DNA from: a virus
Direction: 5' to 3' (one strand)
Virus record (IMG/VR): IMGVR_UViG_3300024262_000271
Coordinates: 1-22,599 of that record
Length of the DNA: 22,599 nucleotides
The notes beneath the pieces were generated by a model. The model searched no databases and had not been told where the DNA came from. It saw only the letters and a list, made by a program, of their open reading frames with translations. The position numbers were made by a program, and so were the translations under genes. Below, piece after piece: positions 14,886 through 22,261 of this stretch (positions are counted from its first letter, which is position 1; every line of letters starts with the position of its first letter).

Positions 14886-15388
14886 TATTTTGGTTTATCC
14901 TGCTTGTCGTGATCTGTTTCAACTTCGTCTGTGTTGACTGCGTTTTGCTTGGCAACAATTGGTTCGTCAGCAATCTTTTCAAATATTTGTTTAAGTGCCG
15001 AATCTGCTATAACAGGTTTGAGTGAACGTGATGTTGTTAACTTGATGTCTATAGAATTATTTTGATTACAACCTTGACAGTCAAAAGAATTTTCTTTTCC
15101 TAATGCTATTCGGGTAACGTTTTTAACTTGACAATATGAACAGGCTAGTTCAATATTTTGATATGCATCTGCAAGTCTTGTTTGTGCTTGAGCTTCTTCA
15201 AATAGAAGCTTAAATTTTAAGTTTAGATATACATTCCATAATCCACTTAAGAACCATTGGATTGCTAATGCTGATAATGCTACGGCCCAAAATGAATGAC
15301 CTAACATAAACGCCGCGGCACCGAAGCATGCAGCGATTCCTGATGAGACGGTAAAACCGATTATTATAACTAATATTGTTGCTAACAC
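14885..15388 (-). CDS. two-helix membrane protein with zinc-ribbon
   Basis: A 167-residue protein. It has two hydrophobic helices at about residues 3-28 and 34-55, then a short helical linker. A four-cysteine zinc knuckle follows: C83-x-x-C86 ('CSYC') and C104-x-x-C107 ('CQGC'), then a polar tail. The zinc domain probably faces the cytoplasm of the infected cell. The start is GTG at 15388 with AAGGA about 10 bases upstream; no ATG fits. It follows the KTSC gene after 1 base. The function is unknown; a membrane-tethered host-interaction role is a guess. Confidence 0.75.
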   Translation of the reverse strand: MLATILVIIIGFTVSSGIAACFGAAAFMLGHSFWAVALSALAIQWFLSGLWNVYLNLKFKLLFEEAQAQTRLADAYQNIELACSYCQVKNVTRIALGKENSFDCQGCNQNNSIDIKLTTSRSLKPVIADSALKQIFEKIADEPIVAKQNAVNTDEVETDHDKQDKPK

Positions 15389-15389
15389 T

Positions 15390-15707
15390 TTATTCTTTTC
15401 CTTCTGTTGGGGTTACTTTTAAGAACTTATATTGTCCTTTTATATGTTCGTTTAAATACTTGCCATATGAATCACTACAAATAAAACCTTCTGTAACACT
15501 TAATGGTACTTTGTAATAATAATAGCATGTCTTGTCTTTTGTTCTAAATACTATTTTTAATGTCCCTCTTGGATCATCTTTATATTTACAACAAGTTTGA
15601 ATTGGATCTTTAGCCCAACCAAATCTCATTATCATAGAACTTGCTTCTTTTTCTAAATCAAATTCGAATGCATATACATTTTTTATAAATTTTATCAATG
15701 TTGTCAT
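15390..15707 (-). CDS. KTSC-domain protein
   Basis: A 105-residue protein. Residues about 61-95 ('YYYYKVPLSVTEGFICSDSY', then 'GKYLNEHIKGQYKF') fit the KTSC domain pattern: aromatic-x-V-P, then S-x-G-x-Y-x-N-x-x-I. That domain was named for its occurrence at the C-terminus of lysyl-tRNA synthetases and is often found alone in phages. Its biochemical role is not firmly known. AGGAG lies 4 bases upstream of the ATG. A short inverted repeat (CCTTTA-TTA-TAAAGG) precedes the gene. Confidence 0.65.
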   Translation of the reverse strand: MTTLIKFIKNVYAFEFDLEKEASSMIMRFGWAKDPIQTCCKYKDDPRGTLKIVFRTKDKTCYYYYKVPLSVTEGFICSDSYGKYLNEHIKGQYKFLKVTPTEGKE

Positions 15708-15741
15708 CTACTCCTACCTTTATTATAAAGGAGAAATAAAA

Positions 15742-16278
15742 TTAGTCAAGCGTGATTTTTTGCAAGCTCTCGCCAATTTTTTTAACATTTCCCAATACGG
15801 TTTTAATAACACTTTCGATCGCTTCTAATTCTTTTATTTTAGCGCCACTGACCATTGGGTTTTTATGTGCTAACTTAATTTGACTTTCAATACTTTTTAT
15901 ACTTAAAAAAGCATCAGCTAAAAAACTGGTTACGTTCTCTAATGGGTAAGGAAAGATTTTTGGAGCTTCCGTCGCTTCCGGCGGTTGCAACTCAGCATTG
16001 ACTTGACTACTAGCTACATCTGAATAGAACGAATACGGTGGGTTTTGCCCTCTTCTCCCGGACATCTGACCAGCGCCAGCTGAGCGTTGCATTGTAAGCG
16101 TCCCAGTAGGTGGATTGCGACCATGACCATATCTTTCTTCTATGGCTTCTATGGTTTCTTTCTTTACCTTTTTTGCTTTCTTTTTTGGCTTAGTTTTTTT
16201 AGCTTCTTTATGACTTCCATCACAACGTTCAGCTAAAGCAGCATTAACAGCTTCTTCAAATGATCTACTCTGTCTCAT
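15742..16278 (-). CDS. hypothetical basic protein with low-complexity middle
   Basis: A 178-residue protein of unknown function. A Lys-rich run near residues 25-40 ('KKTKPKKKAKKVKKE') is followed by a Gly/Arg/Pro/Ser segment (about 46-85) and a helical C-terminus ('FLADAFLSIKSIESQIKLAH'). The basic run could bind nucleic acid or polyanions. The ATG at 16278 is preferred over one at 16329, because AAGGAT lies at 16285-16290 and the longer version would run deep into the upstream zinc-ribbon gene. Confidence 0.65.
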   Translation of the reverse strand: MRQSRSFEEAVNAALAERCDGSHKEAKKTKPKKKAKKVKKETIEAIEERYGHGRNPPTGTLTMQRSAGAGQMSGRRGQNPPYSFYSDVASSQVNAELQPPEATEAPKIFPYPLENVTSFLADAFLSIKSIESQIKLAHKNPMVSGAKIKELEAIESVIKTVLGNVKKIGESLQKITLD

Positions 16279-16288
16279 TTTTGTATCC

Positions 16289-16477
16289 TTATTTTTTAGG
16301 TGTTTCAGGTTTTTCAATACGTTCATCATGACGTATCACCATGTTACATTTACCACATACCCAACGACATTCATGAACAATCCCGCGTCTGTCTTTTGTT
16401 GTGGTCTCTCTACCTATGTTAGGTCCGTAACCGCAAAAGTTACAACTAACTGATCTATTTTCTATTAATTCTGGCAT
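16289..16477 (-). CDS. zinc-ribbon small protein
   Basis: A 62-residue protein with C12-x-x-C15 ('CNFC') and C41-x-x-C44 ('CGKC'), a classic two-knuckle zinc ribbon, plus an extra Cys37. Zinc ribbons of this size in phages usually contact nucleic acid or RNA polymerase; the target here is unknown. The start is supported by AAGGAG 7 bases upstream. It overlaps the upstream gene by 13 bases. Confidence 0.75.
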   Translation of the reverse strand: MPELIENRSVSCNFCGYGPNIGRETTTKDRRGIVHECRWVCGKCNMVIRHDERIEKPETPKK

Positions 16478-16791
16478 GTTTGTTCTCCTTCATCCGATGT
16501 ACCTGGTGTTGCTGTAAAAAACACTTTAAGTGCTTCTACAATGGCAGGAGTTAATTTGATAGATAGAACATCCATTCCTATATTAACACCACCATCTTCG
16601 TCTTCAGAAATATTTATTTGCTCTGTCGCAGGAGTCGATCCAAATTCACCAACATTTGAGTCAGTATCTTGTTGGATTCCACATCCACAACCTTCACCTG
16701 GATGTCCACCTTGTGGTTGATCACCTGCAAGGGCAGTTTTAATCATATCACCGACATCCATTTCACATATTTGTTTATATTTACTTTTCAT
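16465..16791 (-). CDS. hypothetical acidic protein
   Basis: A 108-residue acidic protein of unknown function. It has a Gly/Cys-rich stretch near residues 28-40 ('GGHPGEGCGCGIQQ'), a polar middle and a C-terminal hydrophobic helix ('IKLTPAIVEALKVFFTATPG'). Two nearby cysteines could bind metal, but no full motif is present. A late box at 16815-16810 lies just upstream and predicts a start on AGAGGA, giving a leader of about 13 bases. Confidence 0.65.
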   Translation of the reverse strand: MKSKYKQICEMDVGDMIKTALAGDQPQGGHPGEGCGCGIQQDTDSNVGEFGSTPATEQINISEDEDGGVNIGMDVLSIKLTPAIVEALKVFFTATPGTSDEGEQTCQN

Positions 16792-16803
16792 ATTGTAGTC
16801 CTC

Positions 16804-16815
16804 TGAAATTATTTA
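16804..16815 (-). promoter_or_regulatory. predicted late promoter before the 16791 gene
   Basis: TAAATA on the minus strand at 16815-16810, at the very end of the RNase H gene. The predicted +1 at 16804 is the first A of AGAGGA, the ribosome-binding site of the gene at 16791. It could let the genes downstream of RNase H be expressed late. Confidence 0.45.
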
Positions 16816-17720
16816 TTGTTTGAAGGCATACTATTTAGAAGTGTAAACAGTCTTGACTCTTTAAAAACATCTTCCCAAGCTGAAAATTTATCAAGAAATC
16901 TCTTAAATTCAAACTCTTCACAATATGATTTAAAGGAATCTAAATCAACTTCTATATCAAGCAACTCATCAAATTGACTCTGATATGTTTCTACTTCTTC
17001 TTTACCAGCCAATTTATACCCCAAAGACAAATCCATCAATTTAAGATTATTCCTAATAGTAAGTAGTTTTTCTTTAGTTAAACCCTTTGCTTCTTTATTA
17101 TAAATAGATTCTGCAAGTCTTTTAGCTTTAACTTTACCATAGCCATACAACCCAGGAATATTATCAGAAGAGTCACCCAATATAGCTTTATAATAAAGAA
17201 ATGATTTCTGAGGTACACCAACTTCCTCTTCGAAATTATTTTGATCAATTACTTTCTTTTTAAACGGATGATAATAAGAGGTTCTTTCATTAATAAGCTG
17301 ATACATATCTCCATCAACAGTAACAACTACATTAGGTCCATTCAAGTTATGACAAAGCCAAGCAATAACATCATCAGCTTCCATTATTCTAGGATACATA
17401 TTTTTAACACCTAGACAATTAAGCATTTTAACTAAGTCTTCTTCGTTACTAAAAACTTCTTTAGCTTTCTCTTTATCTCTGCCAGCTTTGTATTCTATCC
17501 CAGCAGCCTCAGTTCTAAAGTTAGTAGATGGATATAATATTTTTTTATCCCAAGCTACATATATACTCTTCGTATTGAATAGTTTAGCATAAGATCGTAA
17601 AGAATTTAGAAACATAAAAATGTCCCCAACGTTTCGTCCATCTGATGTTGTAATATTACCTTTACTATTTATCCAATGGACTCTGTGGAGCAAGCTGCTC
17701 CCATCTATTATTAAGTTCAT
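16809..17720 (-). CDS. rnh: RNase H / 5'-3' exonuclease, T4 Rnh-like
   Basis: A 303-residue flap-nuclease-family enzyme, almost the length of T4 RNase H (305), which removes RNA primers and adjacent DNA from lagging-strand fragments. Metal-binding acidic residues are visible: Asp6 in 'LIIDGSSLLHR', Asp58 in 'AWDKK', Glu114/Asp116/Asp117 in 'MEADDVIAWL', Asp136/Asp138 in 'TVDGDMYQL', and Asp183/Asp186 in 'LGDSSDNIPG'. The last lies just before the helix-three-turn-helix 'GYGKVKAKRLAE'. The start has GAGGA about 8 bases upstream and overlaps the upstream gene by 56 bases. No other replication gene is adjacent in the window. Confidence 0.93.
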   Translation of the reverse strand: MNLIIDGSSLLHRVHWINSKGNITTSDGRNVGDIFMFLNSLRSYAKLFNTKSIYVAWDKKILYPSTNFRTEAAGIEYKAGRDKEKAKEVFSNEEDLVKMLNCLGVKNMYPRIMEADDVIAWLCHNLNGPNVVVTVDGDMYQLINERTSYYHPFKKKVIDQNNFEEEVGVPQKSFLYYKAILGDSSDNIPGLYGYGKVKAKRLAESIYNKEAKGLTKEKLLTIRNNLKLMDLSLGYKLAGKEEVETYQSQFDELLDIEVDLDSFKSYCEEFEFKRFLDKFSAWEDVFKESRLFTLLNSMPSNNK

Positions 17721-18045
17721 TATATTTTTCCTCTTCGTTTTTATTTTTTAAATTCTCTCTATGCTCATGTTCTTTAAGACATGTTTCATAGACATCTTTA
17801 GGAAGTATCTGAACCAAATCTAGAATTTTCTTTTCTATTCCTTCCCTGACATCCTCTTCTCTTATATATAATAACGTCATTTCTGGGAAAGTTAAAGCTT
17901 TAAATTGGCCACCATCGGGTATTTCATTTACAAATACAAAGAACTTACCAACATGGTCCCCTGCTGTGCACGCGTATAATGCTCTTTGGATTGGTTTATA
18001 CCGTTTTTCTTTTATCTTTTCTGATAAATATTTAAAAGGATTCAT
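17665..18045 (-). CDS. hypothetical protein upstream of RNase H
   Basis: A 126-residue protein of unknown function. The middle looks beta-rich ('GDHVGKFFVFVNEIPDGGQF', then 'TFPEMTLLYIREEDV') and the C-terminal third is a charged helix. The ATG at 18045 is preferred to an in-frame ATG at 18057; both lack a good ribosome-binding site. The 3' end overlaps RNase H by 56 bases, which suggests coupling. In T4 the genes before rnh are dsbA and 33, but I see no clear similarity. Its first codons carry the promoter of the divergent 18050 gene. Confidence 0.65.
   Translation of the reverse strand: MNPFKYLSEKIKEKRYKPIQRALYACTAGDHVGKFFVFVNEIPDGGQFKALTFPEMTLLYIREEDVREGIEKKILDLVQILPKDVYETCLKEHEHRENLKNKNEEEKYNELNNRWEQLAPQSPLDK
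18023..18040 (+). promoter_or_regulatory. predicted late promoter inside the divergent gene's first codons
   Basis: GATAAATATTTAAAAGGA: TAAATA at 18025-18030. The predicted +1 at 18036 begins the AAGGA ribosome-binding site, 9 bases before the ATG at 18050. The box is embedded in codons 6-8 of the minus-strand gene that starts at 18045, so late plus-strand transcription would run against that gene's promoter region. Confidence 0.55.
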
Positions 18046-18049
18046 AATT

Positions 18050-18256
18050 ATGTCCATTGATTTAAATTTAGCTTTACAAGCATTAGATAACGCAGGCGAA
18101 ACTATTGTCATAAAACCAAATGGTAAAAATTACCGTAAGAAATTTAAAGACGGAAGGTATCGTTATACTAAACTAGGAAAGCTTATTTCAGCTAGTGCTT
18201 CTAATAAGAACGGTTTTAACATATCTAATGTTAAACCTAAGAATCCTAAGAAATAA
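18050..18256 (+). CDS. hypothetical basic small protein
   Basis: A 68-residue, Lys-rich protein of unknown function with an N-terminal amphipathic part ('LNLALQALDNAGETIVIKPN') and a basic tail ending 'NPKK'. It could bind nucleic acid. AAGGA and a late box position the start at 18050; upstream in-frame codons overlap the divergent gene. It is a lone plus-strand gene between minus-strand blocks. Confidence 0.7.
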   Translation: MSIDLNLALQALDNAGETIVIKPNGKNYRKKFKDGRYRYTKLGKLISASASNKNGFNISNVKPKNPKK

Positions 18257-18286
18257 TTCTAACTAACTCTATTCTCCATTTTGTTG

Positions 18287-19522
18287 TTACCATTCAAATT
18301 TGGGCATTGGATTTCCTTCTCCATCGAGACCCGTTTCACCTTCTTCATCCTCTTCAGGATAAAACTCTTTTGATAATACATCATGTAAAGGTTCTATCTC
18401 TTCTGGAAGCCAACCATCATCTTCTAAAAAGTCAGCATATTTTGATGCTATCTTTTTAAATTGTTTGTTTGTAAGTAATTCCTTTTCAACTAACTCTGCT
18501 AACCTTTTCTTACCTAACTGCCCTGCTAATTGAGCCATAGGTGTATGAATACCATACTCATCCCAATCATCTTCATATGGGTCTGGGATTTTATTATAAC
18601 GACGTTTAACAAATTCATCCATATATTTTTGAATAACAGCAATAGTAGCATCGTTTGTTTCAGCTGCTCCCATTCCTGGAATCTTATTAAGCATTTGCCT
18701 CCATGAGGAATCTTTAAACAATTTTTGAACATCTCTACTTGCGTATGGGATTAATTCTCTAATGTTAAGTGCTTGAGCTTTAAGGTCTAATATAAAATTC
18801 AACCAACCCTCTTCATAACCTTGAAACTTATTGGCTACATGACCTGTATTATGTACATAATCTATAAACCTATCTAAACGCTTGAAGAAATCTCCTTGCG
18901 AACCTTGTTGAAGTTTAATAGCTTGATTTGTAATAGTAGCCCAATTCTGCCCACCATAAGCCGTATCCCATTCCCAATTTTTAAATACTTTTTCGATTGC
19001 TTCTAATGTCCAAGGCAAACCAGATGCTTCTGCTAATTCTATTACATTGGTTTCACGTTGTTTCTTATAATTGTTACTGTATGTTTTTTGCAAATAACCC
19101 ATTGAATCTTCTAACCCTTCAATAAATTGTTTTGGCTGAATAACAACACCAAATATTTTTTTAGATTCTCTACGAAGATAATTTATAATATCACGATAAT
19201 CATAATCATTGGCAAATGGTTCATAATTAACACCCTTTAACTCTTCGCCATAATCAGTTAACGTTTTCCATGTTGATGTTTGATTATCTGTATGTCTTAG
19301 TTCACGAACAATAATACTTTCAATTTCATTAATAATTGTTCTACTGTGCTGTTTTGATATTTCGTCAGCAGTAAAAGCATTAGCAGGATCATCTGGTGAC
19401 GGCATAGACATTATAATGTATGCATCTATAATGTCACTTTTAGCAATTTTTTCAGTTAAGAATATATGTTCTTTGAATTTCAAACTATTGTTCCAATGGT
19501 CTATTTCTTGTATAGGATTCAA
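18287..19522 (-). CDS. hypothetical phage protein with 'HNTG' region, start uncertain
   Basis: About 411 residues, function unknown. The most family-like part is 'YGGQNWATITNQAIKL' (about residues 188-203) followed by 'LDRFIDYVHNTGHVANKF' (about 219-236), a G-G-x-x-W/H-N-T-G arrangement seen in other phage and prophage proteins of unknown role. The C-terminus is acidic and ends 'MPKFEW'. The only upstream start is TTG at 19522, with no ribosome-binding site; the first ATG codons are at residues 38 and 40. The frame overlaps the preceding 91-residue gene by 38 bases. Coupled re-initiation, a later start, or a frameshift fusion are all possible. Confidence 0.65.
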   Translation of the reverse strand: MNPIQEIDHWNNSLKFKEHIFLTEKIAKSDIIDAYIIMSMPSPDDPANAFTADEISKQHSRTIINEIESIIVRELRHTDNQTSTWKTLTDYGEELKGVNYEPFANDYDYRDIINYLRRESKKIFGVVIQPKQFIEGLEDSMGYLQKTYSNNYKKQRETNVIELAEASGLPWTLEAIEKVFKNWEWDTAYGGQNWATITNQAIKLQQGSQGDFFKRLDRFIDYVHNTGHVANKFQGYEEGWLNFILDLKAQALNIRELIPYASRDVQKLFKDSSWRQMLNKIPGMGAAETNDATIAVIQKYMDEFVKRRYNKIPDPYEDDWDEYGIHTPMAQLAGQLGKKRLAELVEKELLTNKQFKKIASKYADFLEDDGWLPEEIEPLHDVLSKEFYPEEDEEGETGLDGEGNPMPKFEW

Positions 19523-19760
19523 AATCTTGCATTAAACGTTCGCTTATCCAATTGTATGGATCGCCTGTTCTCGCTTTAGCAGTACCATATGGCATTTCAC
19601 CCGCGTTGATATAGTAATTAAAAGCAATTTCATAAGCTTCATCTGAGAGTTCCCTATCTGGGTTCATAACAAATTCTTGTATTGCTGGATGGTTAAACAT
19701 TTTCTGTATCGCAACGTTTCCGTATGCTTCCATTAGCAATTCTGTGTCTTTATCTTTCAT
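19485..19760 (-). CDS. small protein with possible capsid-targeting N-terminus
   Basis: A 91-residue protein of unknown function. It starts 'MKDKDTELLMEAYGNV', with an L-M-E/A site like those of the genes at 3948, 9186 and 19909. The rest is helical ('SDEAYEIAFNYYINAGEMPY'). AAGGAG lies 7 bases upstream of the ATG, with a perfect TATAAATA just before it. If cleaved, its N-terminus could deliver the protein, or a fusion with the downstream gene, into the prohead. Confidence 0.75.
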   Translation of the reverse strand: MKDKDTELLMEAYGNVAIQKMFNHPAIQEFVMNPDRELSDEAYEIAFNYYINAGEMPYGTAKARTGDPYNWISERLMQDFESYTRNRPLEQ

Positions 19761-19771
19761 ATCATTCTCCT

Positions 19772-19785
19772 TTAAATTATTTATA
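19772..19785 (-). promoter_or_regulatory. T4-type late promoter of the 19760 gene
   Basis: A perfect TATAAATA on the minus strand (19785-19778). The predicted +1 at 19772 is the first A of AAGGAG, which is the ribosome-binding site of the gene at 19760. It faces the 19896-19909 promoter in a 148-base divergent gap that otherwise shows only AT-rich sequence. Confidence 0.75.
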
Positions 19786-19895
19786 CTATAATATTAATAT
19801 ATAAACCGGATGATGTCAACAACAATGTAAAGAACTACATAACAAATATCATCGATTTATTTAGTTTTTATATTAATATAGATATTAACGAATAG

Positions 19896-19909
19896 GATAA
19901 ATACTTATA
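19896..19909 (+). promoter_or_regulatory. late promoter fused to the start codon of the 19909 gene
   Basis: GGATAAATACTTATATG: TAAATA at 19898-19903, and the ATG starts at 19909, six bases after the last A of the box. The predicted +1 is the A of the ATG. No Shine-Dalgarno is present. Confidence 0.6.
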
Positions 19910-20199
19910 TGAAAAGTAAAAAGAACGAATTATTAAATGAATCGAGCTTTAATATATTACACAATACACAGGATATTTCAAAAGCAATCCTTGATGCAGA
20001 ACAAAATCTAAAAGAACCTAAACAACCAAATACTTTATGCAGAGCTAAAAATCTATTAGTTCACATTGAAAGTATGTTAAATCAAACGTGGTTAGTTCCA
20101 AATGAAAACGTTGCAGAACATTCAAACCCTGCATATGCGAACCTAAAACTTCAGATCAAAGATATGATTAAAAATATTGATGAATCTGTTGATTTATAA
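19909..20199 (+). CDS. small protein with possible prohead-protease site at N-terminus
   Basis: A 96-residue helical protein of unknown function. It starts 'MKSKKNELLNESSF', with L-N-E before S in the same position as in the other motif carriers. The central part 'LCRAKNLLVHIESMLNQTW' is amphipathic. The mRNA is predicted to be leaderless. Its stop codon overlaps the stop of the convergent array gene (TTATAA), so transcripts from both strands meet here with no visible terminator. Confidence 0.7.
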   Translation: MKSKKNELLNESSFNILHNTQDISKAILDAEQNLKEPKQPNTLCRAKNLLVHIESMLNQTWLVPNENVAEHSNPAYANLKLQIKDMIKNIDESVDL

Positions 20200-20427
20200 T
20201 ATTTCTATAAAAGCTTCCTCTTTAGTTATCTCTTCATTCCAGACTCTATCATTAGTCTTTTTATCTATCCAAACAAATTTTGAATTAAAAGAACTATTCC
20301 AATGACCAGATGTTCTAATGTACTGCATATAAGTACCATCTTCAAATACTTTATAGACAGTCGTTGGAGCTAAAATTTTAGTTCCACTGATCATCATATT
20401 ATATTGTATTGCATATTTAAATTTCAT
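20194..20427 (-). CDS. array member 1 (3'-most), KEEAFIEML-tail family
   Basis: 77 residues. N-terminus 'MKFKYAIQYNMM', a middle with 'RTSGHWNSSFNSKFVWIDKK', tail 'EITKEEAFIEIL'. It is the last gene of the chain; no array gene follows, yet its tail is intact, so the tail is kept for protein reasons and not only for the next gene's ribosome-binding site. Its ATG overlaps the upstream stop as ATGA. The function is unknown. Confidence 0.75.
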   Translation of the reverse strand: MKFKYAIQYNMMISGTKILAPTTVYKVFEDGTYMQYIRTSGHWNSSFNSKFVWIDKKTNDRVWNEEITKEEAFIEIL

Positions 20428-20666
20428 AATATTTCTATAAACGCTTCCTCTCTACTTAGTTCTATAAAAAATTTTGATTCTTTAATAGGTACATGCCAAT
20501 TACACCATTCATTCGTTTTGTAGTTGAGGTACTGCCAACGTTCAAATGGTTTACCAGTTCTAGAATCAAGTGACCTAGCAATTTCTTTTCTCCAAATCCA
20601 GGTATGGTTATCGTTATATGGATCTGTTAGAGTGTCTTTATAATATGTCCAAAAATCTTTTTTCAT
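20424..20666 (-). CDS. array member 2, Trp-rich
   Basis: 80 residues. The most tryptophan-rich member: 'HTWIWRKE', 'FERWQYLNYKTNEWCNWHVP'. Tail 'LSREEAFIEIL', with Arg replacing the usual Lys. ATGA overlaps join it to both neighbours. It has no cysteine pair, signal peptide or membrane helix. Confidence 0.75.
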   Translation of the reverse strand: MKKDFWTYYKDTLTDPYNDNHTWIWRKEIARSLDSRTGKPFERWQYLNYKTNEWCNWHVPIKESKFFIELSREEAFIEIL

Positions 20667-20869
20667 AACATCTCCAAGAAAGCTTCTTCTTTAGATATTG
20701 GAATTAGGCCGTCAGTCCAACCATCTACTGGGTTATCTAACAATGACCAAACACCAACTAGTTTAGGATTGAAGTTACCTGAATGAAACCAGTATACATC
20801 ATCTACCAGTTTAACCACTACTCGAACATCTCTCTTTTTTGTTTTTAATATATCTATAAAATATTTCAT
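20663..20869 (-). CDS. array member 3
   Basis: 68 residues. 'MKYFIDILKTKKRDVRVVVK' forms a basic start, then 'VYWFHSGNF', 'GVWSLL' and 'GWTDGLIP', then tail 'ISKEEAFLEML' (Leu for Ile). The W-x-x-x spacing of short beta strands recalls the other members despite little direct identity. ATGA overlaps on both sides. Confidence 0.75.
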   Translation of the reverse strand: MKYFIDILKTKKRDVRVVVKLVDDVYWFHSGNFNPKLVGVWSLLDNPVDGWTDGLIPISKEEAFLEML

Positions 20870-21156
20870 AATATCTCTATAAAGGCTTCTTCTTTAGTGA
20901 TTCTTTTAAAATTTTCTTTAATTTGTTCTTTAACATAAGTACGATCGTTGGGCCTGATATAATTCATTTTCATATATCTTTGAGGTCCCCATAAAATATT
21001 CCAACCACGACTCTGGTCCTGATCAGTATTCCAACCCCAGAGATAATCTCTATCATCATGTTCATATGGTTCACTATTATTGGTTTTAACCTGCCTGTAA
21101 ACGATACCAGCTTTCCTATGAACATAATAATTATATTTTTCTTTTTTCATTCTCAT
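20866..21156 (-). CDS. array member 4, longest of the array
   Basis: 96 residues. It starts 'MRMKKEKYNYYVHRKAGIVY', is rich in Tyr, Arg and Trp ('YLWGWNTDQDQSRGWNILWG'), and has an extra basic stretch before the tail 'ITKEEAFIEIL'. A second ATG two codons in is an alternative start; the first overlaps the upstream stop as TAATG, which favours it. Confidence 0.75.
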   Translation of the reverse strand: MRMKKEKYNYYVHRKAGIVYRQVKTNNSEPYEHDDRDYLWGWNTDQDQSRGWNILWGPQRYMKMNYIRPNDRTYVKEQIKENFKRITKEEAFIEIL

Positions 21157-21380
21157 TACAACATCTCTATAAAGGCTTCTTCTTTAGATATTTCAACATA
21201 ATCACATTCTTCTAGTGGGTCCATATTGGTATCTGCCACATGAACCCATTTGGAAGGATCAGTCCCCCAACTATCATAAACACATTTCTCAAGACCATTT
21301 TTTTTGCGGCACCATATTACCCTATGACCTTTAGCTATACCAATATTAGGGTCGCTACTTTTCCATATAAAATATTTCAT
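21156..21380 (-). CDS. array member 5
   Basis: 74 residues. 'MKYFIWKSSDPNIGIAKGHR', then 'VIWCRKKNGLEKCVYDSWG', then tail 'ISKEEAFIEML'. Its core 'W-x-R-x-x-x-G-x-E-K-x-x-Y' also occurs in member 8 (21792-22019), which suggests these two are closer relatives. It is joined upstream by ATGA and downstream by TAATG. Confidence 0.75.
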   Translation of the reverse strand: MKYFIWKSSDPNIGIAKGHRVIWCRKKNGLEKCVYDSWGTDPSKWVHVADTNMDPLEECDYVEISKEEAFIEML

Positions 21381-21625
21381 AACATCTCTATAAACGCTTC
21401 CTCATGAGATATTTCTATCATTGTATGAGTAGACAATCCATAATAAATCCATTTCCATACACCCATCGAATCAGGTATCCAATAATCATAAAATTTTATG
21501 TTCTCTGACCATGGTCGTTCATGCCATGGCCCTTCGATGGCCTTTGCTGTTTTATCCCGAAGCTGAGAATCTCTAAATAATAAAGGTTCGTTATCATATA
21601 ATATTTTGTTTTTATAATATTTCAT
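21377..21625 (-). CDS. array member 6
   Basis: 82 residues. 'MKYYKNKILYDNEPLLFRDS', a charged middle, 'FYDYWIPDSMGVWKWIYYGL', then tail 'ISHEEAFIEML' with His in place of Lys. ATGA overlaps on both sides. The function is unknown. Confidence 0.75.
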   Translation of the reverse strand: MKYYKNKILYDNEPLLFRDSQLRDKTAKAIEGPWHERPWSENIKFYDYWIPDSMGVWKWIYYGLSTHTMIEISHEEAFIEML

Positions 21626-21795
21626 AATATTTCTATAAAGGCTTCTTCTTTCGTGATTTCAAATATCGTAGATCCAGCTGCCGGATAATGTCCATAATAT
21701 TGCCAGTGGTTATTAATCCATACATAAAAACTTTTATGAGGACCCTCATAAACCATCTTAAGCAACCTTCCATACTCCGTTTTATAATATTTCAT
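21622..21795 (-). CDS. array member 7, shortest
   Basis: 57 residues: 'MKYYKTEYGRLLKMVYEG', 'SFYVWINNHWQYYGHYP', tail 'ITKEEAFIEIL'. As the smallest complete member it shows the minimum: an aromatic N-terminus, one W-hairpin-like segment and the tail. ATGA overlaps on both sides confirm that it is a real gene in spite of its length. Confidence 0.75.
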   Translation of the reverse strand: MKYYKTEYGRLLKMVYEGPHKSFYVWINNHWQYYGHYPAAGSTIFEITKEEAFIEIL

Positions 21796-22019
21796 AACAT
21801 TTCTATAAAAGCTTCTTCTTTGCTTATTTCCACATACCCTTGTTCTTCAGTTATACGTCTGCCGTAGCGTTCTCCCCCAAGTGGGTCAACCCATTCATCA
21901 TCATCTGCCTTATTTCCACCGCCTCGAAAGTAGGTTCTATAAATTAACTTTTCCATTCCATCTTCTCTCATAGCCCATATAGCCACATCATCGTTTTGTT
22001 TATTAATAAAATATCTCAT
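21792..22019 (-). CDS. array member 8
   Basis: 75 residues. 'MRYFINKQNDDVAIWAMRED', 'GMEKLIYRTYFRGGG', an acidic turn, then tail 'ISKEEAFIEML'. Its core resembles member 5. It is joined by TAATG to the upstream gene and by ATGA to the downstream gene. Confidence 0.75.
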   Translation of the reverse strand: MRYFINKQNDDVAIWAMREDGMEKLIYRTYFRGGGNKADDDEWVDPLGGERYGRRITEEQGYVEISKEEAFIEML

Positions 22020-22261
22020 TATAATATCTCTATAAAAGCTTCTTCTTTAGTGATCTCTTTATACAGTGGCCAATGCTTATTTTTCATTAAAACTTCATCC
22101 CACAAAGGCCTGCCGCCAGGATATTCTTGTATGTCTTCCCATAAATTAAAACTAATATTATCATTAGACCCCCATATATCCCAAGTATTATCAGGATGAA
22201 CTCTCCATACATAAGTTACAGGACCATCAACATTCATTAATTTTCTACAATAATATTTCAT
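22019..22261 (-). CDS. array member 9
   Basis: 80 residues. 'MKYYCRKLMNVDGPVTYVWR', 'HPDNTWDIWGSNDN', then 'PLYKEITKEEAFIEIL'. The extended tail PLYKEITKE is shared with the solitary member at 12832-13146, making it the best candidate for that gene's closest relative. It overlaps by ATGA upstream and TAATG downstream. Confidence 0.75.
   Translation of the reverse strand: MKYYCRKLMNVDGPVTYVWRVHPDNTWDIWGSNDNISFNLWEDIQEYPGGRPLWDEVLMKNKHWPLYKEITKEEAFIEIL

Noticed and set aside
15711-15738. Inverted repeat CCTTTA-TTA-TAAAGG as a terminator
   Set aside because: Short, AT-rich stem, no T-run; it lies between two co-directional operon genes, so only a weak structure is supported.
17966-18049. Upstream extension of the 18050 gene
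   Set aside because: Overlaps the divergent gene; AAGGA and the late box fix the start at 18050.
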